A stretch of 64,000 nucleotides of DNA. Origin: Hirundichthys speculiger (lineage: Eukaryota; Chordata; Actinopteri; Beloniformes; Exocoetidae). Under the pieces are notes generated by a model. The model ran no database searches, was not told the DNA's origin, and saw only the letters and a program-made list of their open reading frames with translations. The DNA is taken from the NCBI GenBank assembly GCA_018398805.1, contig JAGFBZ010000289.1:4233001-4297000 (forward strand), written 5' to 3'. Position numbers and translations under genes: made by a program. Within the stretch, counting starts at the first letter, position 1; each line of letters opens with the position of its first letter. Of this stretch, positions 36,110-48,413 are shown piece after piece.

Positions 36110-36533
36110 ATCTTAACCTGAAAAAGTATTTGCTCTCTTAAAGATTTCTTCTGTTTTTGCTGTTTCATCACACTTAAACAAATGTAAATATCGGATAGAT
36201 AATCTAAATAAATACAAAAATTAGTGTTTAATTCATTTTGATTTCAAATCTTTAAAAGTAATAGATCCCTAAACCTTAAAAAACTGGTTGTGCCACCCTT
36301 AGCAGCAATACCTGCTGTTAAATCAAACATTTATGATAAGTAGCAATAAGTCTTTCACATCGCTGCAAAGGAATTTTGGCCCATTCTTCTTTGCAGAAAT
36401 GTTTTAATCCAGCCACCCTGGAGGGTTTTAGAGCATGAAAAGCCTGTTTAAGGTCAAGCATCTCATTGGATTGAAGTCCAGCCATTGACTTGGATGCTCC
36501 ACCTCCATTCAGTTTTATATATAATATATATAG

Positions 36534-36588
<55 letters not shown>

Positions 36589-37345
36589 CGTTTTGACCTG
36601 CTGGTGTGCTTCGGATCATTGTCCTCCTGGACAACCCAAGACTATTTGAGGTTAAAGTCACGAACTGATAGCCAGACATTCTCCTTTTAAGATTTTCTGG
36701 TAGAGAGCAGAACTCATGGTTCTATCAATACGGGTAACCGGGTTCTGAAGCAGCAAACCAGGCCCACACCATCATGCTACTGCCCTTGTTTGACTGTTGG
36801 TATGACATTCTTTTTTTCTGAAATGCTGTTAGTTCTACATCAGATTTAAGTGGACATACACCTTCCGAAAAGTTCCACTTTTGTCTCGTCAGTCCACAGA
36901 ATATTTCCCCAAAAGTCATGGGAATCATCAAAATGTGTTTTGTTTTGTTTTTTTTGTTTTTTTTGGGGGGATGCAATTGTGTGTGGTCCTCACCTTAGAA
37001 CTTTCCTATGGATGACATTTTGACATTTTTGTCCATTTGCTTTTTATTGTTGAATAATGAGTACTGACCTTAACCGAGGCAAATGAGGCCTGCAGTGCTT
37101 TAGATGTTGTTCTGGTTTCTTTTTGTGACCTTCTGAATGATTCATTGATGTTCTTGGATAATTCTGGTAGGCGAAACACTCCTGAGAAGGTTCACCACTG
37201 TTGTTTTCTCCATTTGTAAATAATGGCTCTCACCATAGTTCACTGGAAATGTCTTTATAACCCTTTCCAAACTGGCAGATGTCAATAACTTTGTTTCTCA
37301 TCTGTTTTTGAATTTCTTTATATCAGGGAATGATGTGTTGCTGTT
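36110..37345 (-). pseudogene. Tc1/mariner transposon relic with transposase fragments
   Basis: The minus-strand frame near 36725-36976 contains GEIFCGLTRQKWNF, ELTAFQKKRMSY and KGSSMMVWAWFAASEPG. These correspond to the central catalytic region of Tc1 transposases (FWSDETKVEFF ... KHGGGSIMVWGCFAASG). The surrounding antisense wording (GGCCCATTCTTCTTTGCAGA, TTGAAGTCCAGCCATTGAC, ATCATTGTCCTCCTGGA) is typical of these elements. The first catalytic aspartate is gone (GLTRQ in place of WSDE). An AT microsatellite and a T run (36535-36588) interrupt the element. Outer ends were not defined. Confidence 0.75.
36535..36588. repeat. (AT)n and poly-T tract
   Basis: About 28 bp of AT followed by 26 T, inside the Tc1 relic. 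Confidence 0.9.
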
Positions 37346-37715
37346 TGAGAAGTGTTAGCCCACCCATGGTTTTGTACTTCAGCTGTGCTACAAGTAAAGT
37401 TAGATAGAAGAAGAAATAAATGGTTGGGGAGGGTAGCTTTTCTTTTTCCTTAATAAATGAAATCATCACTTAATTTGTATTTACTCAGGTTGTCCTTGTT
37501 TGATGATCTGAAACCTGTAAATGTGATAAAACAGGAAGGAAGAAATCTGGAAGGGAGCCAGTGCTTTTTCATAGTACTGTAAAGTATGAATAAAGACTGC
37601 AAAAATAACCCAGCCTCATAGTGGGCTTTAAATTGGCAAACCCACAGTAGAAATAAAGAAAAGTGGGAGAATTCAGAATATCTCAGTCCAAGGGCTGACT
37701 GAAAACACAAAAAAA

Positions 37716-37762
37716 AAACATACTTTTCTTCTTTTCTATCAGAAAAGAAGAAAAGTATGTTT
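37716..37762 (+). repeat. Perfect 22-bp inverted repeat with 3-base loop
   Basis: AAACATACTTTTCTTC...TTCT at 37716-37737 is followed by ATC and then its exact reverse complement at 37741-37762. There is no mismatch. It is preceded by an A run. It would fold into a tight hairpin in the erbb4 intron transcript. It may be a natural palindrome or an artefact of assembly at a hairpin. Confidence 0.95.
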
Positions 37763-39240
37763 ATAATTAGTTTGTGGCGACTAAAAATTGAACCTACCTA
37801 CCAAGGTATGCTTTGTGCTCAGAAAGGACAAAAAGCGATGAAATATTCTACTATTAAGGTAAGTTGTTTGATCTTTTTTTTTTTTTAATAATACATTATT
37901 TTATGCTATCATCCAAATAAGCACTTTTTTTTCCAAACAAGTATCCTGGCAGTTTGGTGTATGTGGAAACACACATTCTGATATCACTGCTTACAATCTG
38001 CTTGTAAATCAGTGATTTTCAGAGAGTCTCATTTTTTCTATTCACTTTTTCCATTTAAAAAACTTACTTCAGCTTGGCTTTACTCATGCTTGAGTAATCT
38101 GTGGGGAACCTGTCGAGTCTCGAGTGCATTTGAGCCACCATCCTTGCTGAACTCTTGTCTACAAGAAATTTAAAAACTGCCCGGTGGTATCTGGTCAGGC
38201 ATAAGGTGGTGCGTTGAGGCCCTTCCAGTGGGCAATGGTGCCATTCAGAATCATGCATGGCTGATGCTTCCATAAAAGGTGTCTCTCCAGTGTTTTTAAA
38301 CTCACTCAACCCCCTTCTGAACATCCATAAGTCATCACCATGTACTCACCAGAACCCACAAGCTCACAAGCTACTGGTTTTCCCTACATTTAAAGCAGAT
38401 GGATGGCTCTCTAGATAGACACAGTCTCATCACTGATCTGGTGAGGAAATTAGAAGAAACATATACTCTAAGTACCTCCTGTCTTACACATTAATCAGCC
38501 TTAGTCAGCAACTGACTCATAACCACCGGTGTTTGCTGTGCCAGGCGCACAATCTGCACCAGTGTGATTAGGGATTGAAAGGAATGCTGCTGCAGAGCAC
38601 AAGCTTTTCTCCGGAAATGTCAAACATTCATGAGTCAAGACAAACATAATCAGTTCAAAACTGACAGGCCTGGGTTTCAGGAAATAAGTGTAAGGATAGT
38701 TTCACTGAACGAAGGGTCAAAGATTTGCTTTTAATCAAGCTCATTATGAGTGAAACTTGTAGAATAGTGTACTTTTTTTTGTGAGACAACACAAAACAAC
38801 ACTTTGTTACTTTTTATTTTGATTTAAATTGTTCAGCTTAGCTCATTTTTATTTTTTATTTTTTTATTTACAGCAAAAGTCATCTCAGTGCACTTTGCAC
38901 AGAAAGTGAAGAGGGTTCACTGCTGTCCAGTTCTAATGCAATCAGATTCCAATTAAATTAAAATTTGTTGCAATCCATTTATAATCCTATTTAAATTCAT
39001 GTAATGCTAATTCATGAAAAAAGACTAACAGACCTCTTGAGGATGTCTCTACCCTTCCTTTGAGAGGTTGGTGCCAACCTGAAACGAACAACCAATCACA
39101 CTCTCACACGCAAATTCAAAGGAGGTGTTGCCAGAGCAATACCCAACAAGGTCCGTTATATTCCTGCCCACAAGTGGCTCCAGTTTACACAAGCAAGTCA
39201 TTTAATTTGATTATATAGCTGTGACATTTGAATGTGTGAC
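37763..39240. other. erbb4 intron, nothing identified
   Basis: The 86-codon minus-strand frame at 38064-38324 has no domain or splice context. No repeat family was recognised. Confidence 0.4.
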
Positions 39241-39242
39241 CT

Positions 39243-39330
39243 ATTGCAGTTATTCTCAACCGGAGGTCCGTGGACCCCTAGTGGTCCGTGTGTATTGCAA
39301 GGGGTCTGTGGGTCCGTGAAAATGAAATAT
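39243..39330. repeat. Possible hAT-like element end
   Basis: TTATTCTCAACCGGAGGTCC, GTGGACCCCTAGTGGTCC and GGGGTCTGTGGGTCC resemble the end of hAT-type repeats that begin with a TTCTCAACC motif. Only one end is visible, followed by AT-rich DNA to about 39587. Confidence 0.35.
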
Positions 39331-39587
39331 ATATATATATATTTTTTTTAAAAGATTCTCTGACATTTATAGAAAAATATTAATATATTACTCAAATGTG
39401 ACCAAGGCCTTTAACTACCTAAACTACAGAGCACAACATGACCTTCTTTTTCTCCTTTACAAGTGTAATTTGTTGTATTTTAATAAGAAATCGTGCATCT
39501 ATTTGCAAAGGTAAAGTTACTGCATGACAATGTTAATGCAAACTTAACACGATCTGCATCCTTTTCAAATTGAGCCCACCATGAAAT

Positions 39588-41059
39588 TTAACAAAATTTA
39601 TTGGATATTTTAAACTTTTTTAACAAATAAAACACTGAAAAGCGGGGCGTGCAATATTATTTTGCCCCTTTACTTTCAGTGCAGCAAACTGACTCCAGAA
39701 GTTCAGTGAGGATCTCTGAATGATCCAATGTTGACCTAAATGACTGATGATGATAAATAGAATCCACCTGTGTGTAATCAAGTCTCTGTATAAATGCACC
39801 TGCTCTGTGATAGACTCAGGGTTCTGTTTAAAGCTCAGAGAGCATCATGAAGACCAAGGAACACACCAGGCAGGTCCCAGATACTGTTGTGGAGAAGTTT
39901 AAAGATGGATTTTGAAACAAAAAGGTTTCTCAAGCTTTAAACATCTAAAGGTGCACTGTGCAAGCTATTATATTAAAATGGAAGGAGTATCAGACCTCTG
40001 CAAATCTACCAAGACCCAGGCGTCCCTCTAAACTTTCATCTGGAACAAGAAGAAGACTGATCAGAGATGCAGCCAAGAGATGAACTGCAGAGATCTGCAG
40101 CTGAGGTGGGAGAGTCTGTCCATGAGGACAACAATCAGTCGTACACTGAACAAATCTGGCCTTTATGGAGGAGTGGCAAGAAGAAAGGCATTTCTCAAAC
40201 ATATACGTAAAAAACGTCTTGTTTTAAGTTTGCCACAAGCCACCTGGGAGACACACCAAACATGTGGAAGAAGGTGCTCTGGTCAAATGAAACCAAAATC
40301 AAACTTTTTAACCACAATGCAAAACGATATGTTTGGAGTAAAAGCAACACAGCTCATCACCCTGAACACACCATCCCCACTGTCAAACATGGTGGTGGCA
40401 GCATCATGGTTTGGGCCTGCTTTTCTTCAGCAGGGACAGGGACGATGGTTAAAATTGATGGAGCCAAATACAGGACCATTCTGGAAGAAAACCTGTTGGA
40501 GTCTGCAAAAGACCTGAGACTGGGATGGAGATTTATCTTCCAACAGGACAATGATCCAAAACATAAAGACAAATCTACAATGGAACGGTTCACAAATAAA
40601 CATATCCAGGTGTTAGAACGGCCAAGTCAAAGTCCAGACCTGAATCCAGTCCAGAATCTGTGGAAAGAGCTGAAGACTGCTGTTCACAAACGCTCTCCAT
40701 CCAACCTCACTGAGCTCCAGCTGTTTTACAGGAAGAATGGGCAAGAATTTCAGTCTCTGGATGTGCAAAACTGATAGAGACAAACCCAAAGAGACTGCAG
40801 CTGTAATTGCAGCAAAAGGTGGCGCTACAAAGTATTAACGCAAGGGGGCCGAATAACATTGCACGCCCCACTTTTCAGTTTTTTATTTGTTAAAAAAGTT
40901 TAAAATATCCAATAAATCTTGTTCCACTTCACGGTTGTCTCACACTTGTTGTTGATTCTTGACAAATAAATTTAAATTTTATATTTTTATGTTTGAAGCC
41001 TGAAATGTGGCAAAAAGGTTGAAAAGATTAAGGGGGCCAAATACTTTCGCAAGGCACTG
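39588..41059 (+). mobile_element. Tc1-like transposon, left end truncated
   Basis: The right terminus reads CTTTCGCAAGGCACTG followed by TA (41060-41061), the CAGTGCCTTGCGAAAGTA end of a well-known fish Tc1 lineage. Inner inverted repeats of about 60 bp are present: GGATATTTTAAACTTTTTTA near 39603 and its reverse complement near 40893-40912, both beside GGGGCGTGCAAT/ATTGCACGCCCC. The left outer terminus is missing, so this copy is truncated at about 39588. The body holds a transposase gene (39847-40838) that is broken. Confidence 0.88.
39847..40838 (+). pseudogene. Tc1-like transposase, frame-broken and with two catalytic residues changed
   Basis: The start MKTKEHTRQVPDTVVEKFKD (39847) opens the usual paired helix-turn-helix DNA-binding region. 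A stop follows soon (GF*), and several shifts come before the catalytic part, which reads well from MWKKVLWSNETKIKLF (40262) to ELQLFYRKNGQ. In the DD34E catalytic triad the first D is N (WSNETK), the second D is kept (QQDNDPKHK) and the E is Q (NPVQNLWKEL). The glycine-rich KHGGGSIMVWACFSS block is kept. The C-terminus GGATKY ends at 40838. This copy cannot be an active transposase. Confidence 0.9.
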
Positions 41060-41061
41060 TA

Positions 41062-42469
41062 TTCCCACACTGTTCCTATCTTGTAATGCAGTTAATTAAG
41101 GATTGTCATTTATTACAGCTAAATCAAATGCTGAGATCTTATCTTACATTCTGCCATTGAAATAAAAATAAATGCACCATCCATGGTCATTGTGCTATCT
41201 AAAATGCTATCGTAAAAGCACTTTATTGAAAATCGAGTTGGAGGTCTGCTTTAATCAGTACGCCTTTAAGATTTACTCTGTCTGCAACTCACCAGCCAAT
41301 GTAGTGAAAGGACACACATTTAATCGGTCTGCGCCACAACGTGTGGCTGCAACTCTGTGATTCAGTTATCAGCTCTGCTGGTAGAAGCTGGCCAGTCATC
41401 TGCCTCTTTATGAAGCGTTCTTTATGAATATTTGAGAATGACATTTTACTCTGAGTGCTCATTGACAAAGAGAGAGAGCAAGACAGAGGGGGATACAAGC
41501 AGACTACACCATGCCAAACACATAAACATGTCCATCTGGTGTCTCATTTTTTTCTTCCTCTCGTAGCCACCTCATTGGCCCCCGTTGCCTCTATCACTGG
41601 GGCCAAGAGGGCTCATCCAGGACAAGGTCGTGTTGTTGGCGTATGTCATGTATCTGCCACCTGATCCCAGAGATGCCTAGAAGGACCTGGCGTTCTTGCA
41701 TGCTAGGTTTGCAGTAGTGACTCTGGTGGTAAATCGAAAGGAAGAATGGTGCAATTTGGGTCACACAGGCACACTCCAACAAAGTGACACCTTTCTTCGT
41801 GATTATCTGTACTTTTGTGTTGCTTTAAATGGTCTCCCTGCCCAAACATATCACCATTTAACCTGTGTGTCCTCTTACCGCAGGCTTTAACAGCCCTGCA
41901 TTCAGATATTTAATTTATATTAGCTATATACTGTAACTTGAGTCATATATTTGATCTGTAGTATCTCTTCAACATGTGAACTGTGTTTGAAAGTTTCTAG
42001 CTCCAGAGCGACTTGCTGAAACAAGTCTTTTTCAAAATATGAGCCTTTTTTTCTCACATATTAGTATCAGGTGATTCAGTTAGAAAGAGGGATGGTGGGC
42101 ATGTTTCTGCTGAGTGTGTGTATTTCTTTCTTCTTACTATACATGCATTTTTTTTTCTGCCGCTTTCAGTTGCGCTCTGCTTTCCATTGACTGGACGACA
42201 ATTGAATAGATCAGTCTGAGTGATGTCCTAAGTGCTTTGCCTTAATATTTTACAGTGGCAGGATATCTTGGCCATACTTGCAGGTTCTAATACACAAATT
42301 TTCTGTGACACTTAACTATAGAGGGGTGGGGGGGGTAAATGGGGGGGTGACTGCCCTACTTCTTGTGAGACAGGATACTTTAAAGTTTTTTTTTCTCCCT
42401 CATCGAATGGTAACATGTATCATGACAACCGATGTTCCCAGTGCTGTGAGAAAGCAGTAAATACTGTGT
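41062..42469. other. erbb4 intron, nothing identified
   Basis: A G-rich stretch lies at about 42322-42347 in the following segment boundary (GGGGTGGGGGGGGTAAATGG). No exon or repeat family was recognised in this block. Confidence 0.35.
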
Positions 42470-43328
42470 GGTAGCTAAAAACTTCCTCAATATGGCTAAT
42501 GAAGCTGAAATACTGAAATACAGTGGAGCATCCCCTCTTCTTTTAACAACTGTCTGTAAACACCTTGGAAGTGAGGAGACCAGTTGCTGCAGTTGAAGGG
42601 GAGGAATGTTGTCCCATTCATGTCCGATGCAGGATTCTAGCTGCTGTTGCGATGGATGCAGTATGTGGTTTAGTATTGCCTTGCTGAAATATGCAAGACG
42701 TTTCCTGAAAAAGACGTCTAGATGAGAGCATATGTTGCTCTAAAACCTCTGACGCACGATCGTTTCCAGATATGTAAGCTGCCTATGCCATAGGCACAAA
42801 TCCAACCCCATGCCATCAGAGATGCATGCTTTTGGTCCATCCACTGGTAATAAGCTGGATGGTCCCTCTCCTCTTTAGTCCACAGGACATCCATGCATCC
42901 GTGGTTTCCAAAAAGAATTCCACATTCTGATTCATCTGACCACAGAACAGTTTCACATTTCACCTCAGACTATTTTAGATGAGCTTTGTACCAGAGAAGA
43001 CGGCAGGCTCTGCCTCTTTGAGATGTTTCTTTAATACCCAGCGATGTTACTGACCTGTTTCCAGTCAACCTATTTAGTTGTGAAATTCTCCTCCATTTGG
43101 TTTTGATTATTTTTCTAGCCTTTTGTTGCCCCTGCTACACATTTTTTGAGATGTGTCACTGCCATCTAAAGTCAAAATGAGCTGATATTTTCCATGTTTC
43201 AACATCTGATATGTTCTCTATGTTCTGTTAGCAATAAAAATATATGTTAGTGACATTTTCAAATCATTGCATCTCTCTCTTTATTTAGGTTTTATACAGC
43301 GTCCCAACTTTTTTGGAATTGGGGTTGT
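42470..43328 (-). mobile_element. Tc1/mariner-like DNA element, right end preserved
   Basis: The right terminus GTCCCAACTTTTTTGGAATT followed by GGGGTTGTA is the characteristic end of a common fish DNA element of the Tc/mariner group. The interior is antisense transposase-like: the minus-strand frame 42718-42963 reads CETVLWSDESECGILFGNHG, TKEERDHPAYYQW and SLMAWGWICAYGIGSLHIW. The WSDE catalytic start is intact, but the rest is broken. The left terminus is not recognisable and is placed only approximately. Confidence 0.65.
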
Positions 43329-43329
43329 A

Positions 43330-44155
43330 TAACTCAAGGAGTACTGACGGAGTGACATGTGGTTGTGAAATTTTACATCTGTCAAACAGCAGTGAAAGTA
43401 GAAGATCACTTTTATTTCAAGTTGAAACAACTGGGCTGTGGCTGGACAATTTAACCCTTATGAGTATAAGTTACCTTTCAATAATTGAATTATGTGTAAA
43501 GTTTATATATTCAGTTGCTTTCAGCCACCACCATTGATCTTTTAAAGAGCCACTGAACACCTTGTACGGCAATGTGACTCATGCTGTTGCATTATATTGT
43601 AGTGATACATCAAGCGTTATACCTCACGTATCATTCTGTCTTGTGCAACTGAAAAAAATACTGTGCTTGCATATTCACTTTCACTTTCACTGAATGCAGC
43701 ATGAAAAACGCTGCATGCTTTATCTTAGCTGTTCCTTGGACATTCACACTTCTCTGATGTTGTCCCCATACTCTTCTCTGATGTTGGGTGAAAGCAGGCC
43801 AGAACAGCCCAAACTGTGTTATGTTAAAGGGAAAAGAGCAGCAAAGGTTTTTAACAGCAGCTCTTTCAACAAGAAAACCCATCTGCTGATATTATGCCTT
43901 GAACAGTCAACTGTTTCTTTATCAACGGCGTCTGAGTCGTTCTAAAATACCTCAGAACTGTCATGAGGTTTCAATACAGCTAGTAAACGGAGCGTTAACT
44001 TCTGTCAACCAGTGAAGCTGAGCTGATCAGTTCCTGTTCTGTTGAGTTTTGGTATGCAAACTTCTGCTGAAATAACTGCACGCTGTATCCACTGAGAGAC
44101 AGTTGATAATTTATTTGTCCTTGCACAGCAACAGACTGGACGGTCCACAGAGGCC
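43330..44155. other. erbb4 intron, nothing identified
   Basis: A short near-repeat, CTTCTCTGATGTTGT and CTTCTCTGATGTTGG, occurs at about 43748-43788. No other structure is seen. Confidence 0.35.
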
Positions 44156-44156
44156 T

Positions 44157-44310
44157 TGGGCCTCTTTCTTGAAATCTTTGTAAATCTGAGTAGATTTGCA
44201 CATAAATCACCTCGTAACTAAAATCCTGCTCCCAATTCATGAACATAAGGTGAAATTCAGATTTCATCTGAAAAGCATGTGTACATTTATGAATGCCGGT
44301 TGATCTCAGA
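44157..44310. mobile_element. Partial relative of the 20425 MITE
   Basis: GGGCCTCTTTCTTGAAATC followed by TTTGTAAATCTGAGTAGATT matches the right end of the MITE at 20425-21146 read inward (GGGCCTCATTCATGAAATC, TTTGTAAATCTGTGATTAGA). About 40 bp are clearly shared, after which similarity fades. The other end was not found. Confidence 0.55.
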
Positions 44311-47300
44311 CTGGCAGCGTGCTCCCGCTGCTCATCAGAGAGCACAAATCCCCCGCCCGGGGACCGCCATTGTTGTGTTCCTTCCTCTTGATGTTGCCGG
44401 CTGTTGGGATTGTTACATCGATCACCTCTTCTCTCTTCTGAAGTTTGTTTGGATTTGGAAATCCTGCAGGATCTTTGCTTTATCATTCTATACCACCCTT
44501 GGACTTTCAGACCTCCAGACTGGCACGAATGCTCCTTTGCGCTCTGCCATTCCATGTATATACACAAACACACACACACACACACATCATTTTAAAACCA
44601 AGTTTTCACGTAAAGTTGCTTTCAAATATCTGCTTTATTTACATGGCTGCACCATTCTCTTTTATTCCTTTCACAGCTAAGGAGTCGTCTCTGCCCGTCC
44701 CTCTGTGAGTGCTGAGGTCAAAAGATATCCTTCATGCATTCATTCATAAGAGCCAGCATCATGAAGGGTTTCAAAAAATAAAAAAGAAAGAAGGAGGAGA
44801 ACTTCTTATGTTATTTTTGTTTTATTCTATTCCACTGAAACTTCTGCTTTTATTGTCATTAATTCTGTTTAATTTAAAAATATATATATATAATTTTTCA
44901 TATGTGCAGTAATGATGCAGGAATTCCCCGTGGCCTGTTGATGAGATACGTTTGTTTTTTACCTTTGTCTATTGGCCAGTTTTGGTAATTCTTCATTCAT
45001 CTTACAAAACCAATGACATGTAGCCTGACATTTGTCTTCCTTCCCAAAGACTGATGGAGACATCAGTAGAATCATATTTAGAAAACTGAAACGAATGTCT
45101 TTTTTTAACAGTAAAAAATAGTGTTTTTTTCTTTATTTCACGAGCATTTAGTTTGATATCAAAGCTGAAATGCTGACTGTGTTTACATTTACACCCTGGT
45201 TTGTATCACAAAATTTGATTTAAACGCATCCAAGCTTATCTGCAACCATACTTCTATGATCAGCCCCTTGTGTGATCTCATTATGTTATCATCTATTATC
45301 CCTTTGCTCTTTCCCTGCCTCTGTCAGAGCACAGGTCAGAAAATAGATATTATAGGTCACTTGGTGAGTAAAGCACTTGACTTGGCCTTAAATAATGTTT
45401 GAATATATTCTGTCACTCCTTTTACTAATGCAGATGAGATGGGACCAAAAGAGAGCTGAGAAACATATCTTTATCCTTAACTCATCTAACAAAATAGAAA
45501 AAAAGCAAAAAAGAAATATTCAGGCTTGCTTGTTGCTCTGAGGCATCCGTGAATGCTTAATGCACATTTGAGAGTTGTCTGGGTGTGCTAATGCGAGGAG
45601 TATGCGTCATAATTCTATGTACAACATCAGCTTGAAGGCTCTGCTGATTGTTTTTAACAGCACAACATATTTACGCAGAACCTGAAACGAGCTTGTAACA
45701 CACAGCACTTTGAGAGACACTCCGAATATGAAAAAAAATACCCTCTTTTTATTTGGGAAGCTCAAAGCAAATCTGACTATTTCAGTTTTATTTTTTAGGT
45801 TTCAAATAATGTGTTCTGAGAATTAAGTAAAGATCAATATTCACAACACTCAACGCTTCGGTGAAAAGTTCAACTTTTCAGCCTTCAGTGTTAAGTGGTA
45901 GCCAATCAAATTGCGCATCGAGGTGAGTCAGTATTGGGCAAAATGGAGGAAAAAAGGAAACTATTGTTATGGGCAGTCAGTCCATCTTTTATAACTAGAT
46001 TTTGTGATCATGTTGTGCCATGATCCTCAGATATAAAGCCTGGACAGATGTGTTAGGGATTGCAGGTGAATCTGGTATGTTTTGCGTTTGTGTGGTGGAC
46101 TATTTTTCTCGATTGCATGATAAGTAGCAGCAAGCCTTTCCAACTGCCATAGGAAAACCATCCAAGCAAAGCTCTCACAAGCCTCCCAATATATATTTTT
46201 CCTGTAGCGAGGCTTATGGATGGAATGCATCTCAAAGCAACGGGTAGCAACCATTAATAGCAAACGCTGTCATAGCAACATTGCCATCCATTACCTGAGA
46301 GTGACTGTGACAGACACCCGGCTTCCTTGTGTATCCGCTGGGAAGAAATTTGAGCCACTGTTTATTGGCATGACAAAGGTGTCAGCAAGAGACAAGCATC
46401 AGACACACCCACCGTTGCCGCAACGCCTGTGTATGAGTGTATGATGAGTCTTTAGGTGTCTCTTAGTAACAACAACTGAATGCTCAGTTTCCCCTGAGAT
46501 GCTTGTCCTTATTTGTTTGTGTCATTGTATGTCCTCCTTAAAGGCTTGAATAAAAAGCAACTAGACTTATTTTCTTGGTTCTTGAACATGCTTCAGGTAA
46601 TCTAAAAGGCTTTTTTAGTTTCAACCAACTGGTGGAAAAGTTTCATCAAAGCAGTATGTTTGGCTCATTACTAACATACATTTTCTGTTACTTCCTTAGA
46701 AAAGTAAATGAAATAATTTGCTTTATTTCTCCAGAAGTAATAAATTGTGTTACTTGCAAAATAACTTTCAATTTCATCACATGAAATGTGTGATTGCATA
46801 GAATTCTGGTACAAAGACTTGTAATAATAATTATTATTATGAGAACAGTTCTTTACAGTTACACTTATCGTTATGAGAAAAGCCCTTTTTTACAGCTAAT
46901 GCTGAATGAATAGGGCTTAATGTTTCAGTTCAGCTTGCTTCAATCAACCCCTAATCAATGGTCCCTTCATAATATCTTACATAGTTCACAAACCCCTCTT
47001 TGGAGCAGTGTTTTCAGTGTTATTTGCCTTGTGTGTGTTGAAAAACCCAGTGGGGGGATTTCAGACAGAACTGATGCACTGTGCAAGCATGTAATGCTAG
47101 CTAACGCTGTGCAAATAACTACCAGGTTTTTAAAAAATTAAACTTATTTTAGTCATTTGACTATCTGGTGAAATTGTACAACCTACCAGCTCGGTCATGA
47201 CAGCATCAAGTTGGCATTAGCAACATTATCATCATTAGCATTAGCATAGAGGCAGCCCATCCATCAAAAACTGTACTTTTTACTGACCCCTTACACATAC

Positions 47301-47318
47301 ACATTAAAAGCGTCAGTG
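44311..47318. other. erbb4 intron, few recognisable elements
   Basis: A (CA)n tract lies at 44567-44586. The long frames at 43995-44585 (minus) and 44279-44680 (plus) cross it and overlap each other on opposite strands with no domain, so they are not called. No exon or transposon ends were found in 44.6-47.3 kb. Confidence 0.4.
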
Positions 47319-47560
47319 TCCATAGACTTTGATTGGGGTGATGTCAAGCGTAGCCAGACTGAATTGTGGGTTCCATTGTAATGTAGTAACCAGACTGGAG
47401 GTGTTGGAGGTCCGGGACAGGTTCTCTGAGATATGGGTCCCCAGGAACTTGAAGCTGGAGACACGTTCAACAGCTGAGGTTACACTTCTTCCCAACAAAA
47501 TGAAAGTACCTGGCATATTTTCAACATGAGTGCTTTCATCTCCACCCTCCAAGTCATCCT
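47319..47560 (-). pseudogene. Non-LTR reverse transcriptase fragment
   Basis: The minus-strand frame reads SAVERVSSFKFLGTHISENL followed by NTSSLV. This matches the conserved block after the catalytic core in several fish LINE polymerases (VERVxSFKFLGVHISEDLTW...NTTxLVKKAQQRL). Only this block survives, so the family cannot be named. Confidence 0.6.
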
Positions 47561-48413
47561 GTCAGGTAGCTAAACACTTGCACAATTTGCACAACTTCAC
47601 AACTTGTTCTGCAAATTTCATGCAGAACTCACTGAAAGTAATGTTGTAACAAATATTCAATTTCATGGCAGTATATTACTCATAAAAATACAGGCATTTT
47701 ATTAATTACAAGTTATATTACTCATTACTACATCAGTAATATTATTACTGTGCATAGAAATGTATTACTTATAAACCATTACAGTCCAATACTGCATAAA
47801 AGCTGTAGATGGGGCATTTATTATTAATATCTGTTCACTCAAGAGGAGCAAACCTTATTCTTTACCACATTAAGGGTTTCATTAAAAAGAATAAATACAT
47901 ATGGAAAGGTTTCCCCTGACAACCTGATGACCCAAGTATGAGTACTGCCAGGTTGTTCATATTCGGGCGGCCTGGTAATGCCATTTTCTAAATTCCCTCT
48001 GACATGGGAGCTTAAAATGAAATGAAAGCCCACCGCTTTCATCATTATTGTGTTAGCATCCGTCCTCCTTTCTCTCAGATGTTCCCCCACCTTAATCTGA
48101 TTCGTTTCACCTCATTCCTTAAACAGTGAATCACCTTCTCCCATGCCTGCCGGTATCTTTTTATATCCAAACACTACACCAAACACCAGCTGCATCAAGC
48201 CAATGCTGTCGCAAAATTAAAGTGCAGGGTTATTCCAGCTATGTTAATTCCAAAAAAATAGACATTGTCGTCACTAAATATTCCCTTTTGAAAATACCAG
48301 CATCCCTGTTAAAATAAGGCACAGCAACAGAAGACTAGATAAGAAGGAACAGCACAGACAGGTCACATTTTGGTTTAAGTCAATAAAAACCACTGGGTTA
48401 AGTTTAGGAATCC
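47561..48413. other. erbb4 intron, nothing identified
   Basis: AT-rich sequence without recognisable elements. The minus-strand frame at 47839-48090 has no domain. Confidence 0.35.

Noticed and set aside
38064..38324. 86-codon minus-strand frame
   Set aside because: No known domain or conserved neighbours; not supported as a gene.
43995..44680. Long overlapping frames on both strands (196 and 133 codons)
   Set aside because: They overlap on opposite strands, cross a (CA)n tract and a partial MITE, and show no domain.
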